From: Marinospirillum sp035271045 | GTDB lineage: Bacteria > Pseudomonadota > Gammaproteobacteria > Pseudomonadales > Halomonadaceae | DNA length: 64,000 nucleotides | Assembly: GCF_035271045.1 (NCBI RefSeq) | Contig: NZ_DATESC010000008.1 | Span: 36,852-100,851 of the forward strand | Direction: 5' to 3' | In this document: in pieces, positions 46,317-55,322 of the stretch | Layout of the letters: every line of letters begins with the position of its first letter | How positions within the stretch are numbered: the stretch's first letter is position 1 | The notes under the pieces: generated by a model | Told to the model about the DNA's origin: nothing | What the model saw: only the letters and a program-made list of their open reading frames with translations | Database searches by the model: none | Made by a program: the position numbers and the translations under genes

Positions 46317-46332
46317 TTTACGTTAACGTCAA
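46317..46332. promoter_or_regulatory. Putative LiuR operator upstream of liuA
   Basis: TTTACGTTAACGTCAA, 70 bases before the liuA ATG. It is the best palindrome of the four like sites. The 217-base gap between the GGDEF-EAL gene and liuA shows no other clear element. Confidence 0.78.
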
Positions 46333-46401
46333 CTTACCCTAAAGTTAATTAACTAAAAACAAAGCAATTTATTTATACCAAAACCAGCAGAGGGACACAC
46401 C

Positions 46402-47571
46402 ATGCAATCCATTTTTAAAGATATGAACTTCGGTTTGGACGATGACTTAAATATGCTGCGCGAATCTATTAATGCTTTCGCTGCTGCGGAAATTGCACCA
46501 CGCGCGGCTGAAATTGACAAAAACAATGAATTCCCTATGGATCTTTGGAAAAAATTCGGTGATATGGGCTTACTAGGCATCACCGTTCCTGAAGAGTTCG
46601 GTGGTTCTGGCATGGGTTATTTAGCACATTCTATCGCAGTTGAAGAAATTTCTCGTGCATCAGCTTCGGTTGGCTTGTCTTACGGCGCACATTCAAACCT
46701 TTGTGTTAACCAAATTAAAATTAACGGCACGCAAGCGCAAAAAGAAAAATACCTACCTAAACTTTGCTCTGGCGAACATATTGGTGCTTTGGCTATGTCT
46801 GAGCCAAATGCCGGTTCAGACGTAGTCAGCATGAAACTACGTGCCGACAAGAAAGGTGACAAGTACATTCTAAACGGTAACAAAATGTGGATCACCAATG
46901 GTCCGGATGCTCACACCTTTGTTATCTACGCTAAAACCGACACCTCTGCTGGTTCTAAAGGCATTACCGCGTTTATCGTTGAAGGCGATTCGCCCGGTTT
47001 TTCACGTCACCAAAAATTAGACAAACTGGGTATGCGTGGCTCTAACACTTGTGAATTAGTTTTCCAAGATTGCGAAGTGCCTGCAGAAAACGTACTCGGT
47101 GAAGTGGGTAAAGGTGTTCGTGTACTCATGAGCGGCCTAGATTTTGAACGTACTGTTTTAGCTGCTGGTCCTATCGGCATCATGCAGGCGGCTATGGATA
47201 TCGTGGTTCCTTATATTCACGAACGTAAGCAGTTTGATCAGTCCATTGGTGAATTCCAGTTAGTGCAAGGCAAAATTGCCGATATGTACACCACCATGAC
47301 GGCTTGCCGCGCTTATTTATATGCTGTTGCGGCAGGTTGTGACCGTGGCGAAGTCAGCCGCAAAGATGCTGCTGGCGTTATTCTTTATTGTGCTGAAAAA
47401 GCGACTCAGGTTGCCTTGGATTCTATTCAACTGCTTGGCGGTAATGGTTACACCAATGAATATGCTACGGGTCGTTTACTGCGAGATGCCAAACTCTACG
47501 AAATTGGCGCAGGTACCAGTGAAGTACGTCGCATGTTGATTGGGCGTGAGATTTTTAACGAGTCTCGCTAG
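46402..47571 (+). CDS. liuA: Isovaleryl-CoA dehydrogenase
   Basis: FAD enzyme oxidising isovaleryl-CoA to 3-methylcrotonyl-CoA in leucine breakdown. 389 residues, ACAD fold with AMSEPNAGSDVVSMKL and WITNGPDAHTFVIYAKT. At the C-terminal position where most ACADs have the catalytic Glu (YEGTSE), this protein has YEIGAGTSEVRR, the arrangement specific to isovaleryl-CoA dehydrogenases, whose catalytic Glu lies elsewhere. AGAGGG upstream of the ATG. First gene of liuABCDE and preceded by a LiuR site. Confidence 0.95.
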   Translation: MQSIFKDMNFGLDDDLNMLRESINAFAAAEIAPRAAEIDKNNEFPMDLWKKFGDMGLLGITVPEEFGGSGMGYLAHSIAVEEISRASASVGLSYGAHSNLCVNQIKINGTQAQKEKYLPKLCSGEHIGALAMSEPNAGSDVVSMKLRADKKGDKYILNGNKMWITNGPDAHTFVIYAKTDTSAGSKGITAFIVEGDSPGFSRHQKLDKLGMRGSNTCELVFQDCEVPAENVLGEVGKGVRVLMSGLDFERTVLAAGPIGIMQAAMDIVVPYIHERKQFDQSIGEFQLVQGKIADMYTTMTACRAYLYAVAAGCDRGEVSRKDAAGVILYCAEKATQVALDSIQLLGGNGYTNEYATGRLLRDAKLYEIGAGTSEVRRMLIGREIFNESR

Positions 47572-47619
47572 CCTCAAACGAACTGCTTTTAGCCACGGAT
47601 TACACAGATAGGTGGTTTT

Positions 47620-47677
47620 GTAGGTCAGTCTTTAGGCTGACAAGCTTTGTCTTTGTCGCCCTAAAGGGTCGACCTAC
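47620..47677. repeat. REP-like imperfect palindrome in the liuA-liuB gap
   Basis: A 58-base inverted repeat: GTAGGTC...TTTAGG...GACAA on the left pairs with TTGTCG...CCTAAA...GACCTAC on the right with a short loop. Such elements (GTAGGTC-GGGCTTTAGCCCGAC type) are dispersed in many gammaproteobacterial genomes. It occupies most of the otherwise empty 178-base gap and could stabilise or attenuate the transcript between liuA and liuB. Confidence 0.75.
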
Positions 47678-47749
47678 TCGCCACCAAACAGCAGCTACAC
47701 TCTAATCGAAGCCACCCAGCTGCACTATTACAATAAAAGGATCACTGAA

Positions 47750-49357
47750 ATGACTGTGATTAAAACGCAGGTAAATACCCGAGCGCCGCAGTTTGCTGAA
47801 AACGAAGCCGCTATGCGTGAAGTAATTGCCGATTTGCACAAAAAATTAGGCGAAGTAAAACAAGGTGGTGGCGCTAAAGCACAAGAACGTCACCTAAGCC
47901 GTGGCAAACTTTTACCGCGTGAACGCATTGAACGCCTACTTGACCAAGGCGCACCTTTTTTAGAGTTTTCACAACTTGCCGCCCTTGATGTGTACGATGA
48001 TTTTGTACCCAGCGCCGGTATAATAACCGGCATTGGCCGTGTTTCTGGTGTGGAGTGCATTATTGTAGCCAACGATGCCACCACCAAAGGCGGTACTTAT
48101 TATCCGCTAACCGTTAAAAAGCACCTAAGAGCACAAGAAATTGCTCGCAAAAACCGCCTACCCTGTATTTACCTAGTCGATTCCGGCGGTGCTAACCTAC
48201 CCAACCAAGATGAAGTTTTCCCCGACCGAGATCACTTCGGGCGTATTTTCTACAACCAAGCGACTATGTCTAGCGAAGGCATTCCACAAATTGCTTCGGT
48301 TATGGGCTCTTGTACTGCCGGTGGTGCTTATGTGCCGGCCATGGCGGATGAATCCATTATCGTTAAAGAACAAGGCACTATTTTTCTAGCCGGCCCACCA
48401 CTGGTAAAAGCTGCCACAGGTGAAGTTGTAACGGCTGAAGACCTAGGTGGAGCTGATGTTCACGCACGAATTTCTGGTGTGGTCGATCACTACGCCCTAA
48501 GCGATGAACACGCCCTACAATTAGTACGCCGTGCCGTTAGCCGCTTGAATTGGAAAAAACTGGGTGAACTCGACATTCAACCTTCACGCCCACCGCTTTA
48601 CGACCCAGAAGAAATCTACGGCATAGTCGGCACAGATCTTCGCAAACCTTACGATGTACGTGAAGTCATTGCCCGTGTGGTTGATGGTTCAGAGTTTGAT
48701 GAATTCAAACGTTGGTACGGTGAAACGCTAGTCACTGGCTTTGCACGTATTCACGGCTACCCAGTCGGTATTCTGGCCAATAATGGCGTACTTTTTTCAG
48801 AGTCCGCTCAAAAAGGCGCTCACTTTATCGAGCTTTGCGCTCAGCGTGGCATTCCTCTTGTGTTCCTACAAAACATCACCGGCTTTATGGTGGGTTCACG
48901 TTACGAACATGAAGGTATCGCTAAACACGGTGCCAAAATGGTCACCGCGGTTGCCTGTGCTCAAGTACCCAAATTCACCATTTTAATTGGTGGTAGTTTT
49001 GGTGCGGGTAACTACGGTATGTGTGGTCGTGCTTATGATCCTAACTTTATGTGGATGTGGCCGAATGCCCGTATTTCGGTGATGGGTGGCGAACAAGCTG
49101 CCAACGTACTAGCGCAAGTTAAACGTGAGCAGCACGAGCGTAACGGCACTGAATGGTCTGAAGCAGAAGAAGAAGCTTTCAAAAAGCCCACCCGTGAAAT
49201 GTACGAGCACCAAGGCCACCCCTACTTTGCCAGCGCACGTTTATGGGATGACGGTATTCTTGACCCCATTCAAACCCGTGACACTCTAGGTTTAGCCATT
49301 TCAGCTTCATTAAATGCCGCTAATAAACCAACACGTTTTGGCGTGTTCCGTATGTAA
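47750..49357 (+). CDS. liuB: Methylcrotonyl-CoA carboxylase, carboxyltransferase subunit
   Basis: Carboxyltransferase subunit that adds CO2 from biotin to 3-methylcrotonyl-CoA. 535 residues, the MCC beta length. Family features are the N-terminal HLSRGKLLPRERIERLLD (part), LVDSGGANLPNQDEVFPDRDHFGRIFYNQA (part), the first oxyanion loop VMGSCTAGGAYVP and the second IGGSFGAGNYGMCGRAYDP (part). The FPDRDHFGRIFYN form separates MCC from propionyl-CoA carboxylase. AAAGGA upstream of the ATG. Confidence 0.96.
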   Translation: MTVIKTQVNTRAPQFAENEAAMREVIADLHKKLGEVKQGGGAKAQERHLSRGKLLPRERIERLLDQGAPFLEFSQLAALDVYDDFVPSAGIITGIGRVSGVECIIVANDATTKGGTYYPLTVKKHLRAQEIARKNRLPCIYLVDSGGANLPNQDEVFPDRDHFGRIFYNQATMSSEGIPQIASVMGSCTAGGAYVPAMADESIIVKEQGTIFLAGPPLVKAATGEVVTAEDLGGADVHARISGVVDHYALSDEHALQLVRRAVSRLNWKKLGELDIQPSRPPLYDPEEIYGIVGTDLRKPYDVREVIARVVDGSEFDEFKRWYGETLVTGFARIHGYPVGILANNGVLFSESAQKGAHFIELCAQRGIPLVFLQNITGFMVGSRYEHEGIAKHGAKMVTAVACAQVPKFTILIGGSFGAGNYGMCGRAYDPNFMWMWPNARISVMGGEQAANVLAQVKREQHERNGTEWSEAEEEAFKKPTREMYEHQGHPYFASARLWDDGILDPIQTRDTLGLAISASLNAANKPTRFGVFRM

Positions 49358-49378
49358 GCGCAGCTAAAGGAAAATGAA

Positions 49379-50167
49379 ATGACCACCACTAATCAACCCG
49401 TTCTACTAACTATTGACCAGCGTGGCGTGGCTTATTTAACACTTAATCGCCCAGCTATCCATAACGCTTTTGATGACCACCTAATAGCAGAAATTCTTAA
49501 TCAGCTAGCAATAGTGCGAGAAGCAAAAGCCCGAGTGTTAGTTTTTGGATCAGAAGGCAAAAGCTTTTCTGCCGGTGCCGACCTAGGTTGGATGAAACGC
49601 ATGGCAGAATACAGCCAAGCTGAAAATAAAAAAGATGCCCAAGAACTCGCCAGACTAATGCACGAACTCGACACCCTGCCCTGCCCCACTATTTGCCGTG
49701 TGCAAGGGGCTGCCTATGGTGGTGCTGTTGGCTTAGCCGCTTGTTGCGATTTGGTTGTCGCCACACCCAAAGCCCGTTTTTGCTTATCTGAAGTAAAAAT
49801 TGGCTTATCGCCCGCCGTTATTAGCCCTTATGTGGTTAGAGCTTTAGGTGTGCGAGCCATGCGCCGCTACGCCTTAACCGCCGAAGTGATAAACGTAGAA
49901 AAAGCCCAACAACTAGGCTTGGTTGATGAAGTGGTTGCCGAAGAAGCGCTCGATGCTGAAATAGAACAACTGGTAAAAGTTTTGCTCGCCAATAGCCCGC
50001 AAGCCGTCGCCCACACCAAAGCGCTAGTTCACTTTGTTGCCGACCGCCCAGCCGACTTAACAACACAAGACTACACTACCGATTTAATCGCCAAAATCCG
50101 TGTATCAGCCGAAGGCCAAGAAGGACTGAGTGCATTTTTTGCCAAGCGCTCGCCCAAATGGCAGTAA
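49379..50167 (+). CDS. liuC: Methylglutaconyl-CoA hydratase
   Basis: Crotonase-fold hydratase turning 3-methylglutaconyl-CoA into HMG-CoA. 262 residues. SFSAGADLGWMKRMA and VQGAAYGGAVGLAACCDLV are the oxyanion-hole segments; the SAGADLGWMKRMA form is typical of LiuC/AUH-like enzymes. The catalytic Glu lies in FCLSEVKIGLSPAVISPYV. AAAGGA upstream, 21 bases after liuB. Confidence 0.93.
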   Translation: MTTTNQPVLLTIDQRGVAYLTLNRPAIHNAFDDHLIAEILNQLAIVREAKARVLVFGSEGKSFSAGADLGWMKRMAEYSQAENKKDAQELARLMHELDTLPCPTICRVQGAAYGGAVGLAACCDLVVATPKARFCLSEVKIGLSPAVISPYVVRALGVRAMRRYALTAEVINVEKAQQLGLVDEVVAEEALDAEIEQLVKVLLANSPQAVAHTKALVHFVADRPADLTTQDYTTDLIAKIRVSAEGQEGLSAFFAKRSPKWQ

Positions 50168-50198
50168 TTAACCCTTTTGACTTAAAGAGGAACGCACC

Positions 50199-52229
50199 AT
50201 GTTCCGTAAGATCCTAATTGCCAACCGTGGCGAAATTGCTTGCCGCGTAATACGTACCGCCCACCAGATGGGCATTCGCTGTGTTGCTGTTTACTCCGAT
50301 GCCGACCGTGATTCTTTACACGTAAAAATGGCCGATGAAGCCGTTTACTTAGGCGCAGCACCAGCGCGTGACAGCTACCTAATGCTAGATAAAGTAATTG
50401 CAGCAGCTAAACAAACAGGCGCTGAAGCCATTCATCCTGGTTATGGTTTTTTATCTGAAAACAGCCAATTTGTAGAAGCTTGCGATGCCGCTGGCATTGT
50501 CTTTATTGGCCCCCCCATTAAAGCCATTGAAGCGATGGGTTCTAAATCTGCAGCCAAAATCATTATGGAAAAAGCCGGTGTGCCGCTAGTACCCGGCTAC
50601 CACGGCAAAGATCAATCGCCTGAGCTTATTAAAGCTGAAGCCGAAAAAATTGGCTACCCAGTGCTACTAAAAGCCACTGCAGGTGGTGGTGGTAAGGGAA
50701 TGCGTATAGTTGAAAAAGCCAGCGACTTTGACGAAGCCCTAGCCGCAGCCAAGCGTGAAGCCATGAATGGTTTTGGCGATGACACCATGCTGGTTGAAAA
50801 ATACCTCGTTAAACCGCGCCACGTTGAATTTCAAGTCTTCTGTGATTCACAAGGCAACGGTGTTTATCTGTTTGAACGCGACTGTTCAGTACAGCGTCGC
50901 CACCAAAAAGTGATTGAAGAAGCGCCAGCACCGGGCATGAGCGAAGAACTGCGTGCCAAAATGGGTGATGCCGCCCTTAAAGCCGCGCAAGCCATTGGCT
51001 ATGTAAACGCTGGAACGGTCGAATTTCTATTAGATGCTGATGGCAGCTTCTTCTTTATGGAAATGAACACTCGTTTGCAGGTTGAGCACCCCATCACCGA
51101 AATGATTACGGGTGAAGACTTGGTGGCTTGGCAGTTAAAAATAGCCGCTGGTTTACCATTACCTAAGCAACAAAAAGATTTACAAATTCATGGCCATGCG
51201 TTTGAAGCCCGTATTTATGCTGAAGACCCAGACCAAGACTTTTTACCAGCAACGGGCACACTTAGCTATGTGCGCACCCCAGCAGAAACCCGTCATGTGC
51301 GTGTCGATACGGGTGTGTTAGAAGGCGATGAGGTTAGCATTTATTACGACCCAATGATTGCCAAGCTAATTGTTTGGGACATTAACCGCGAAGCTGCATT
51401 AAGCCGCATGGCACAAGCGTTAAGTGAATACCGCATTGCTGGCGTAAAAACCAATACCCGTTTTTTAAAACGTTTAGCAGAATCAGCACCCTTCCAACGC
51501 TTTGATGTCGACACAGGTTTTATTGAACGCAACGAAGACCTACTCTTCACCAAAAAAGGCGGCAGCTACAATCCCAATCTATTAGCTTTAACCGCGCTTT
51601 ATGCACTACTAAAGCTAGACCAAGAACGCCAAGCAGAAGCCAAGCATTCGATTGATCCTTATTCACCTTGGCACGGTTTTGGTGGCTGGCGAATGAACAC
51701 CGACCCTAGCTTAAACCTACGCTTTGCAGTTGAAGGACAAGAAGAGCCAGTTGACATTCGTGTTATCGCCAAAAGCAACAGCGCCAAAAATTTCTGGACA
51801 GTTTTTGTAGGTGAACACAAGTTGCTGGTTGAAGGCTGTCTAACCGATGATTGCCTTAACGCCGTGGTCAATGGTCATCACCGCACCATTCACGTTGCTG
51901 ACTTAAATAATGCCCTAACGCTATTTACTAACGAAGAACACTTCACTTGCCAGTGGTTGCGTCCTGATTTAGACAGCCACGAGTTTGAAGAAGCCACCGC
52001 CAGCCTAACAGCACCCATGAACGGTTCTGTAGTAACGCTACTGGTTGAAGCCGGTGCAGAAGTTAAAAAAGGTGATTCGCTGATTGTTATTGAAGCCATG
52101 AAAATGGAACACACCCTAAGCGCACCAGCCGATGGTAAAGTGGCAGAATTCTTCTTTGCCGCCGGTGATTTAGTGTCGCAAGGGGCAGAGCTGCTTAAAT
52201 TTGAAGCAGACGAAGCAGCAGAGGCTTAA
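50199..52229 (+). CDS. liuD: Methylcrotonyl-CoA carboxylase, biotin carboxylase/biotin carrier subunit
   Basis: Biotin carboxylase plus biotin carrier chain of MCC. 676 residues: ATP-grasp biotin carboxylase (about 1-450; FRKILIANRGEIACRVIRTA, part; KATAGGGGKGMRIV; FMEMNTRLQVEHPITEMI, part), a linker domain, and a C-terminal biotinyl domain with VIEAMKMEHTLSAP, whose Lys carries biotin near residue 640. AGAGG upstream of the ATG. With LiuB it forms the full enzyme. Confidence 0.96.
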   Translation: MFRKILIANRGEIACRVIRTAHQMGIRCVAVYSDADRDSLHVKMADEAVYLGAAPARDSYLMLDKVIAAAKQTGAEAIHPGYGFLSENSQFVEACDAAGIVFIGPPIKAIEAMGSKSAAKIIMEKAGVPLVPGYHGKDQSPELIKAEAEKIGYPVLLKATAGGGGKGMRIVEKASDFDEALAAAKREAMNGFGDDTMLVEKYLVKPRHVEFQVFCDSQGNGVYLFERDCSVQRRHQKVIEEAPAPGMSEELRAKMGDAALKAAQAIGYVNAGTVEFLLDADGSFFFMEMNTRLQVEHPITEMITGEDLVAWQLKIAAGLPLPKQQKDLQIHGHAFEARIYAEDPDQDFLPATGTLSYVRTPAETRHVRVDTGVLEGDEVSIYYDPMIAKLIVWDINREAALSRMAQALSEYRIAGVKTNTRFLKRLAESAPFQRFDVDTGFIERNEDLLFTKKGGSYNPNLLALTALYALLKLDQERQAEAKHSIDPYSPWHGFGGWRMNTDPSLNLRFAVEGQEEPVDIRVIAKSNSAKNFWTVFVGEHKLLVEGCLTDDCLNAVVNGHHRTIHVADLNNALTLFTNEEHFTCQWLRPDLDSHEFEEATASLTAPMNGSVVTLLVEAGAEVKKGDSLIVIEAMKMEHTLSAPADGKVAEFFFAAGDLVSQGAELLKFEADEAAEA

Positions 52230-52232
52230 ATT

Positions 52233-53132
52233 ATGGCTTTTCCAGAGTTTGTAAGATTAGTCGAAGTCGGTGCTAGAGATGGTCTTCAAAACGAAGCCAA
52301 TCCCGTTAGCACCGCTATTAAGCTAGAACTAATCGACCGGCTAAGTGATGCCGGCCTTAGCTACATAGAAGCCGCCAGTTTTGTATCACCTAAATGGGTG
52401 CCACAAATGGGCGATGCGCGTGAAGTGATGACCGGCATTCAACGTCGAAAAGGCATTACCTATGCAGCACTAACGCCCAACTTAAAAGGCTTAGAAAGTG
52501 CTTTAGAGTGCGGTGTTCAAGAAGTAGCGGTATTTGGTGCCGCATCAGAAAGTTTCACCCAAAAAAACATTAACTGCAGCATTGCTGAATCACTGGAACG
52601 CTTTGCACCCGTTATAGAACTGGCGAAAAAATCCAACATTCCAGTGCGTGGTTATGTTTCAACCGTGATGGGCTGCCCTTACGAAGGCGACATAGCACCT
52701 AGCAAAGTCGCTGAAGTGAGTAAAATCTTGTTTGATATGGGCTGCTACGAAATTTCTCTTGGCGATACCGTAGGTGTAGGCACACCGCTTAAAGCCAAGC
52801 GTATGTTAGAAGCAGTTAACCAGCACATTCCCATGAATAAGCTAGCCGCCCACTTTCACGACACCTACGGCCAAGCCCTAGCCAACCTTTATGCTGTATT
52901 AGAAGAAGGCATAGCAGTCATTGATAGCTCGGTAGCTGGCTTAGGTGGCTGCCCCTACGCCAAAGGCGCAGCCGGTAATGTCGCCAGTGAAGACGTGATT
53001 TACCTATTAAATGGCCTAGGTATAAAAAGCGGCATCGACCTAGAAAAACTAGCTGCCACCGGCGACTGGATTAGCCAAACCATCAACCGCCCCAACCGCT
53101 CTAAAGTAGGCATAGCCATGATGGCTGGGTAG
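52233..53132 (+). CDS. liuE: Hydroxymethylglutaryl-CoA lyase
   Basis: Splits HMG-CoA into acetyl-CoA and acetoacetate, the final leucine step. 299 residues. HMGL-like TIM barrel with VEVGARDGLQNE (metal Asp), the metal-binding His in AAHFHDTYGQALAN and the GGCPYAKGAAGNVASEDVIY block (part) with its catalytic Cys. Starts 3 bases after liuD. No acetoacetate CoA-transferase or ligase follows. Confidence 0.96.
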   Translation: MAFPEFVRLVEVGARDGLQNEANPVSTAIKLELIDRLSDAGLSYIEAASFVSPKWVPQMGDAREVMTGIQRRKGITYAALTPNLKGLESALECGVQEVAVFGAASESFTQKNINCSIAESLERFAPVIELAKKSNIPVRGYVSTVMGCPYEGDIAPSKVAEVSKILFDMGCYEISLGDTVGVGTPLKAKRMLEAVNQHIPMNKLAAHFHDTYGQALANLYAVLEEGIAVIDSSVAGLGGCPYAKGAAGNVASEDVIYLLNGLGIKSGIDLEKLAATGDWISQTINRPNRSKVGIAMMAG

Positions 53133-53165
53133 GTTTTTTTGTAGAAGTGGTTTATAGATAGAAAA

Positions 53166-53194
53166 CCCCAAGGTTAAAGTTTTAACGCTTGGGG
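53166..53194. terminator. Probable terminator between liuE and the methyltransferase gene
   Basis: CCCCAAG pairs with CTTGGGG and the stem extends inward through GTTAAA/TTTAAC with one bulged base. On the minus strand it is followed by TTTTC, on the plus strand by no U run, so it fits best as terminator of the convergent methyltransferase gene and may also stop liu transcripts. Confidence 0.6.
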
Positions 53195-53253
53195 GTACGT
53201 TTATAAGTGGACGCTCTTTTGAACTAGAAAAATTGCCTAGCAGCAGTGCCTTG

Positions 53254-54441
53254 TTAGCTCTTGTTGATTTGTTCGGCTATAAGCAAGGCAGGTGATAGAA
53301 CAACCTCCATACCATCAAAATTAATTACAGCATCAAATAAATTTTCATTATTTGATGTTTTTATTAAAAATGATTTTTTAGATTTTCTTGTCTTCATTGC
53401 TTTACTCAAGAAAGACGCTGCCTGCTCCAAGGATTCTCCTTTCTTCTGTACTCTAACTAGTATCGGAGACCCTTCAAACTGCTCAACTAATATCGCATCT
53501 ATCCCCTTATTTCTTTGCACTGGATTAAAGTTTATATCTTGTAGGTAGCTAAGAGCATCAACATCAGCATTTAAGTATGATTCACGCCCTTTCTTAAGAA
53601 GGTTAGATTCTGTTTTAATAGGATTGGCTAAGCGTTCTTTACTAAGCTCAACAGCATCTAGGGATTCATCAATTCCAATGTAGTTTCTATTAAGAAGCGT
53701 TGCAGCAACACATGTAGTTCCGCTACCACAAAAAGGATCAAGAACAATGTCTTCTTCTGAAGTTACAAGTTCTATTATCTGCTCTAAAAGTAAGAGAGGT
53801 TTTTGAGTTGGATAACCTACCCTTTCTTTTGCCTTTGGATTTAAGTAAGGAATATCCCAAACATCACTTAATGGGACTCCTTTTTTTTTATCTCCATTTT
53901 TCACTTCTCCAGAGCAGTCCCTTTCATATATGGTTTTATTGTTTTTATCCCTAGCTCTACGCTGAAGAATTTGATCTATATTTGTTGTTTCAGAGTAAGG
54001 TTTATAAATAGTGTTAAATTTAAAATCCTTACTCTTTGAGTAAAAATATATATTTTGATGGTTTGGAAGAAGTCCTTTTTTTGAATTGGACCACCTTTTA
54101 TAAGACCATATAATTTCTGACTGAAAATTATTTTCACCAAAAACGTGATCTAATATTGCACGAATAATATGCTCTCCATTTTTGTCGCAATGAACAAAAA
54201 TAGAGCCGCTATCTTTTAATAAAGAGTGCATTACTTCTATTCGAGCTTTAATAAACTCAGCATAACTTTGATTACTTCCCCAATTGTCACAAAAGCTAAA
54301 TTTTTTAGTGCGCTCACGATTTTTTAAAGTATGCACTTTTTCAGTAAAAAATGGTGGGTCCAAATAAATCAAATCAATTGAATTACTCTCAATTAACTTC
54401 ATTTTATCTAAACAATCACCGTATAAAATATTATTAAGCAT
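53254..54441 (-). CDS. Site-specific DNA methyltransferase, amino-type beta class, of a restriction-modification locus
   Basis: Exocyclic-amino DNA methyltransferase (N6-adenine or N4-cytosine), 395 residues. Catalytic motif IV is LIYLDPPFF (DPPF at 28-31), a variable target-recognition region follows (about 110-200), then YPTQKP (210-215) and the AdoMet motif LDPFCGSGTT (234-243); this order is the beta class. After the catalytic core there is an extra domain (about 285-395) containing KGIDAILVEQFEGSPILVRV and QKKGES, of uncertain function. Clearly more AT-rich than the liu genes, suggesting transfer. Its ATG lies next to the disrupted restriction gene; without the duplication in that gene the two would overlap by 8 bases. 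All catalytic motifs look intact. Confidence 0.88.
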   Translation of the reverse strand: MLNNILYGDCLDKMKLIESNSIDLIYLDPPFFTEKVHTLKNRERTKKFSFCDNWGSNQSYAEFIKARIEVMHSLLKDSGSIFVHCDKNGEHIIRAILDHVFGENNFQSEIIWSYKRWSNSKKGLLPNHQNIYFYSKSKDFKFNTIYKPYSETTNIDQILQRRARDKNNKTIYERDCSGEVKNGDKKKGVPLSDVWDIPYLNPKAKERVGYPTQKPLLLLEQIIELVTSEEDIVLDPFCGSGTTCVAATLLNRNYIGIDESLDAVELSKERLANPIKTESNLLKKGRESYLNADVDALSYLQDINFNPVQRNKGIDAILVEQFEGSPILVRVQKKGESLEQAASFLSKAMKTRKSKKSFLIKTSNNENLFDAVINFDGMEVVLSPALLIAEQINKS

Positions 54442-55236
54442 TAGTTAGCTCTTTATCTCTATTTTCAGCAATTTCAGTTAAGATTGCTTTAAGATTGCTT
54501 TAAGATTATATCCGCTTAATTTTTCCAAGTAATCCCAAGCTTCATCACCAGCGTAATAATCACCACCTACACCAGCATAAATGGTTTTTAGTGTTTCTTG
54601 AATTTTAATAGCTTGCTCTCGTAGTGGGTAATAAAACATAACTCGAATAGGCTTGTAACCGTGAGACTTGATAGCTTGTACACGAGTATGCTCTTTCGTA
54701 ATGTGATCACCATCCGTTGTAGCATCGCGCCATTTTATCTCTACAGCATCTGTACCATTAAGAAAATCAATCTCAAAATTTTTAGGCTTATCTCCAATAG
54801 TATTTTTTACTAGAACTTTACCACCTTCACTGTTTGAAAAAAACATACACATTGTGGCTGCTTCCTCTAAAAATGAACCTGCATAGTTATACAGAAAGCG
54901 ACCAATATTTTGATACTCATCAATAAGAATACCTTCCTCATGAGAGATTCATAAAACTCGATAAATCAGATAATGCGAGTTATCATCAGCCTTCATTTCT
55001 TCCTTACGAGCCACTGTTTTATTTTTTAGGTTGTCAGCATATTCATCAGCGAGTTTACCAATTTTATTTTTTAATAAGCTCAAGCAGCACCCTTCTGAAA
55101 TTGCCTTATTAATGAGAGCGCGTTCATACTCATAAACCGCCTGAATTAGCTCTGCTTTTTTCTTCTTTTTAATATTAATTCCTAAAGAAACACAATAAGC
55201 ATTAAGCTCATCTATTTTCATTCTATCAACTTTCAT
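54434..55236 (-). pseudogene. ApaLI-like restriction endonuclease, disrupted by a TGA and an 11-bp duplication
   Basis: Likely partner endonuclease of the adjacent methyltransferase. ATG 55236 (AGGAGG 4 bases upstream) opens a frame of 95 residues that begins with a SAP/HeH-like segment (MKIDELNAYCVSLGINIKKK, part) and ends at TGA (54949-54951) after YRVL. The same frame continues without further stops: SHEEGILIDEYQNIGRFLY, NFEIDFLNGTDAVEIKWRD (PD-(D/E)XK-type Asp and ExK), DGDHITKEHTRVQAI and GYKPIRVMFYYP, the pattern I associate with the ApaLI family. Near the 3' end an 11-base unit is duplicated and forces a premature TAA at 54478-54480; removing one copy gives 263 codons ending at 54434. 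The TGA separates the N-terminal part from the catalytic part. Confidence 0.8.
54479..54505. repeat. 11-bp tandem duplication in the restriction gene
   Basis: CTTAAAGCAAT occurs twice in tandem on the minus strand and a third partial copy (CTTAA) follows. One unit less restores a reading frame that continues TEIAENRDKELTNA to a stop overlapping the methyltransferase start. This is the pattern of replication slippage. Confidence 0.85.
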
Positions 55237-55322
55237 AGCACCTCCTAAATTCACCTTACACTTGGTGGAAAAGCACCATAATGCCATAAAGAATACTCTC
55301 TCAAACACTCAAAGAACATCGA

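Noticed and set aside
54945..54955. In-frame TGA in the restriction gene as a selenocysteine or programmed readthrough codon
   Set aside because: No known selenoprotein fits, no hairpin follows at the needed place, and the same gene has a second, independent lesion.
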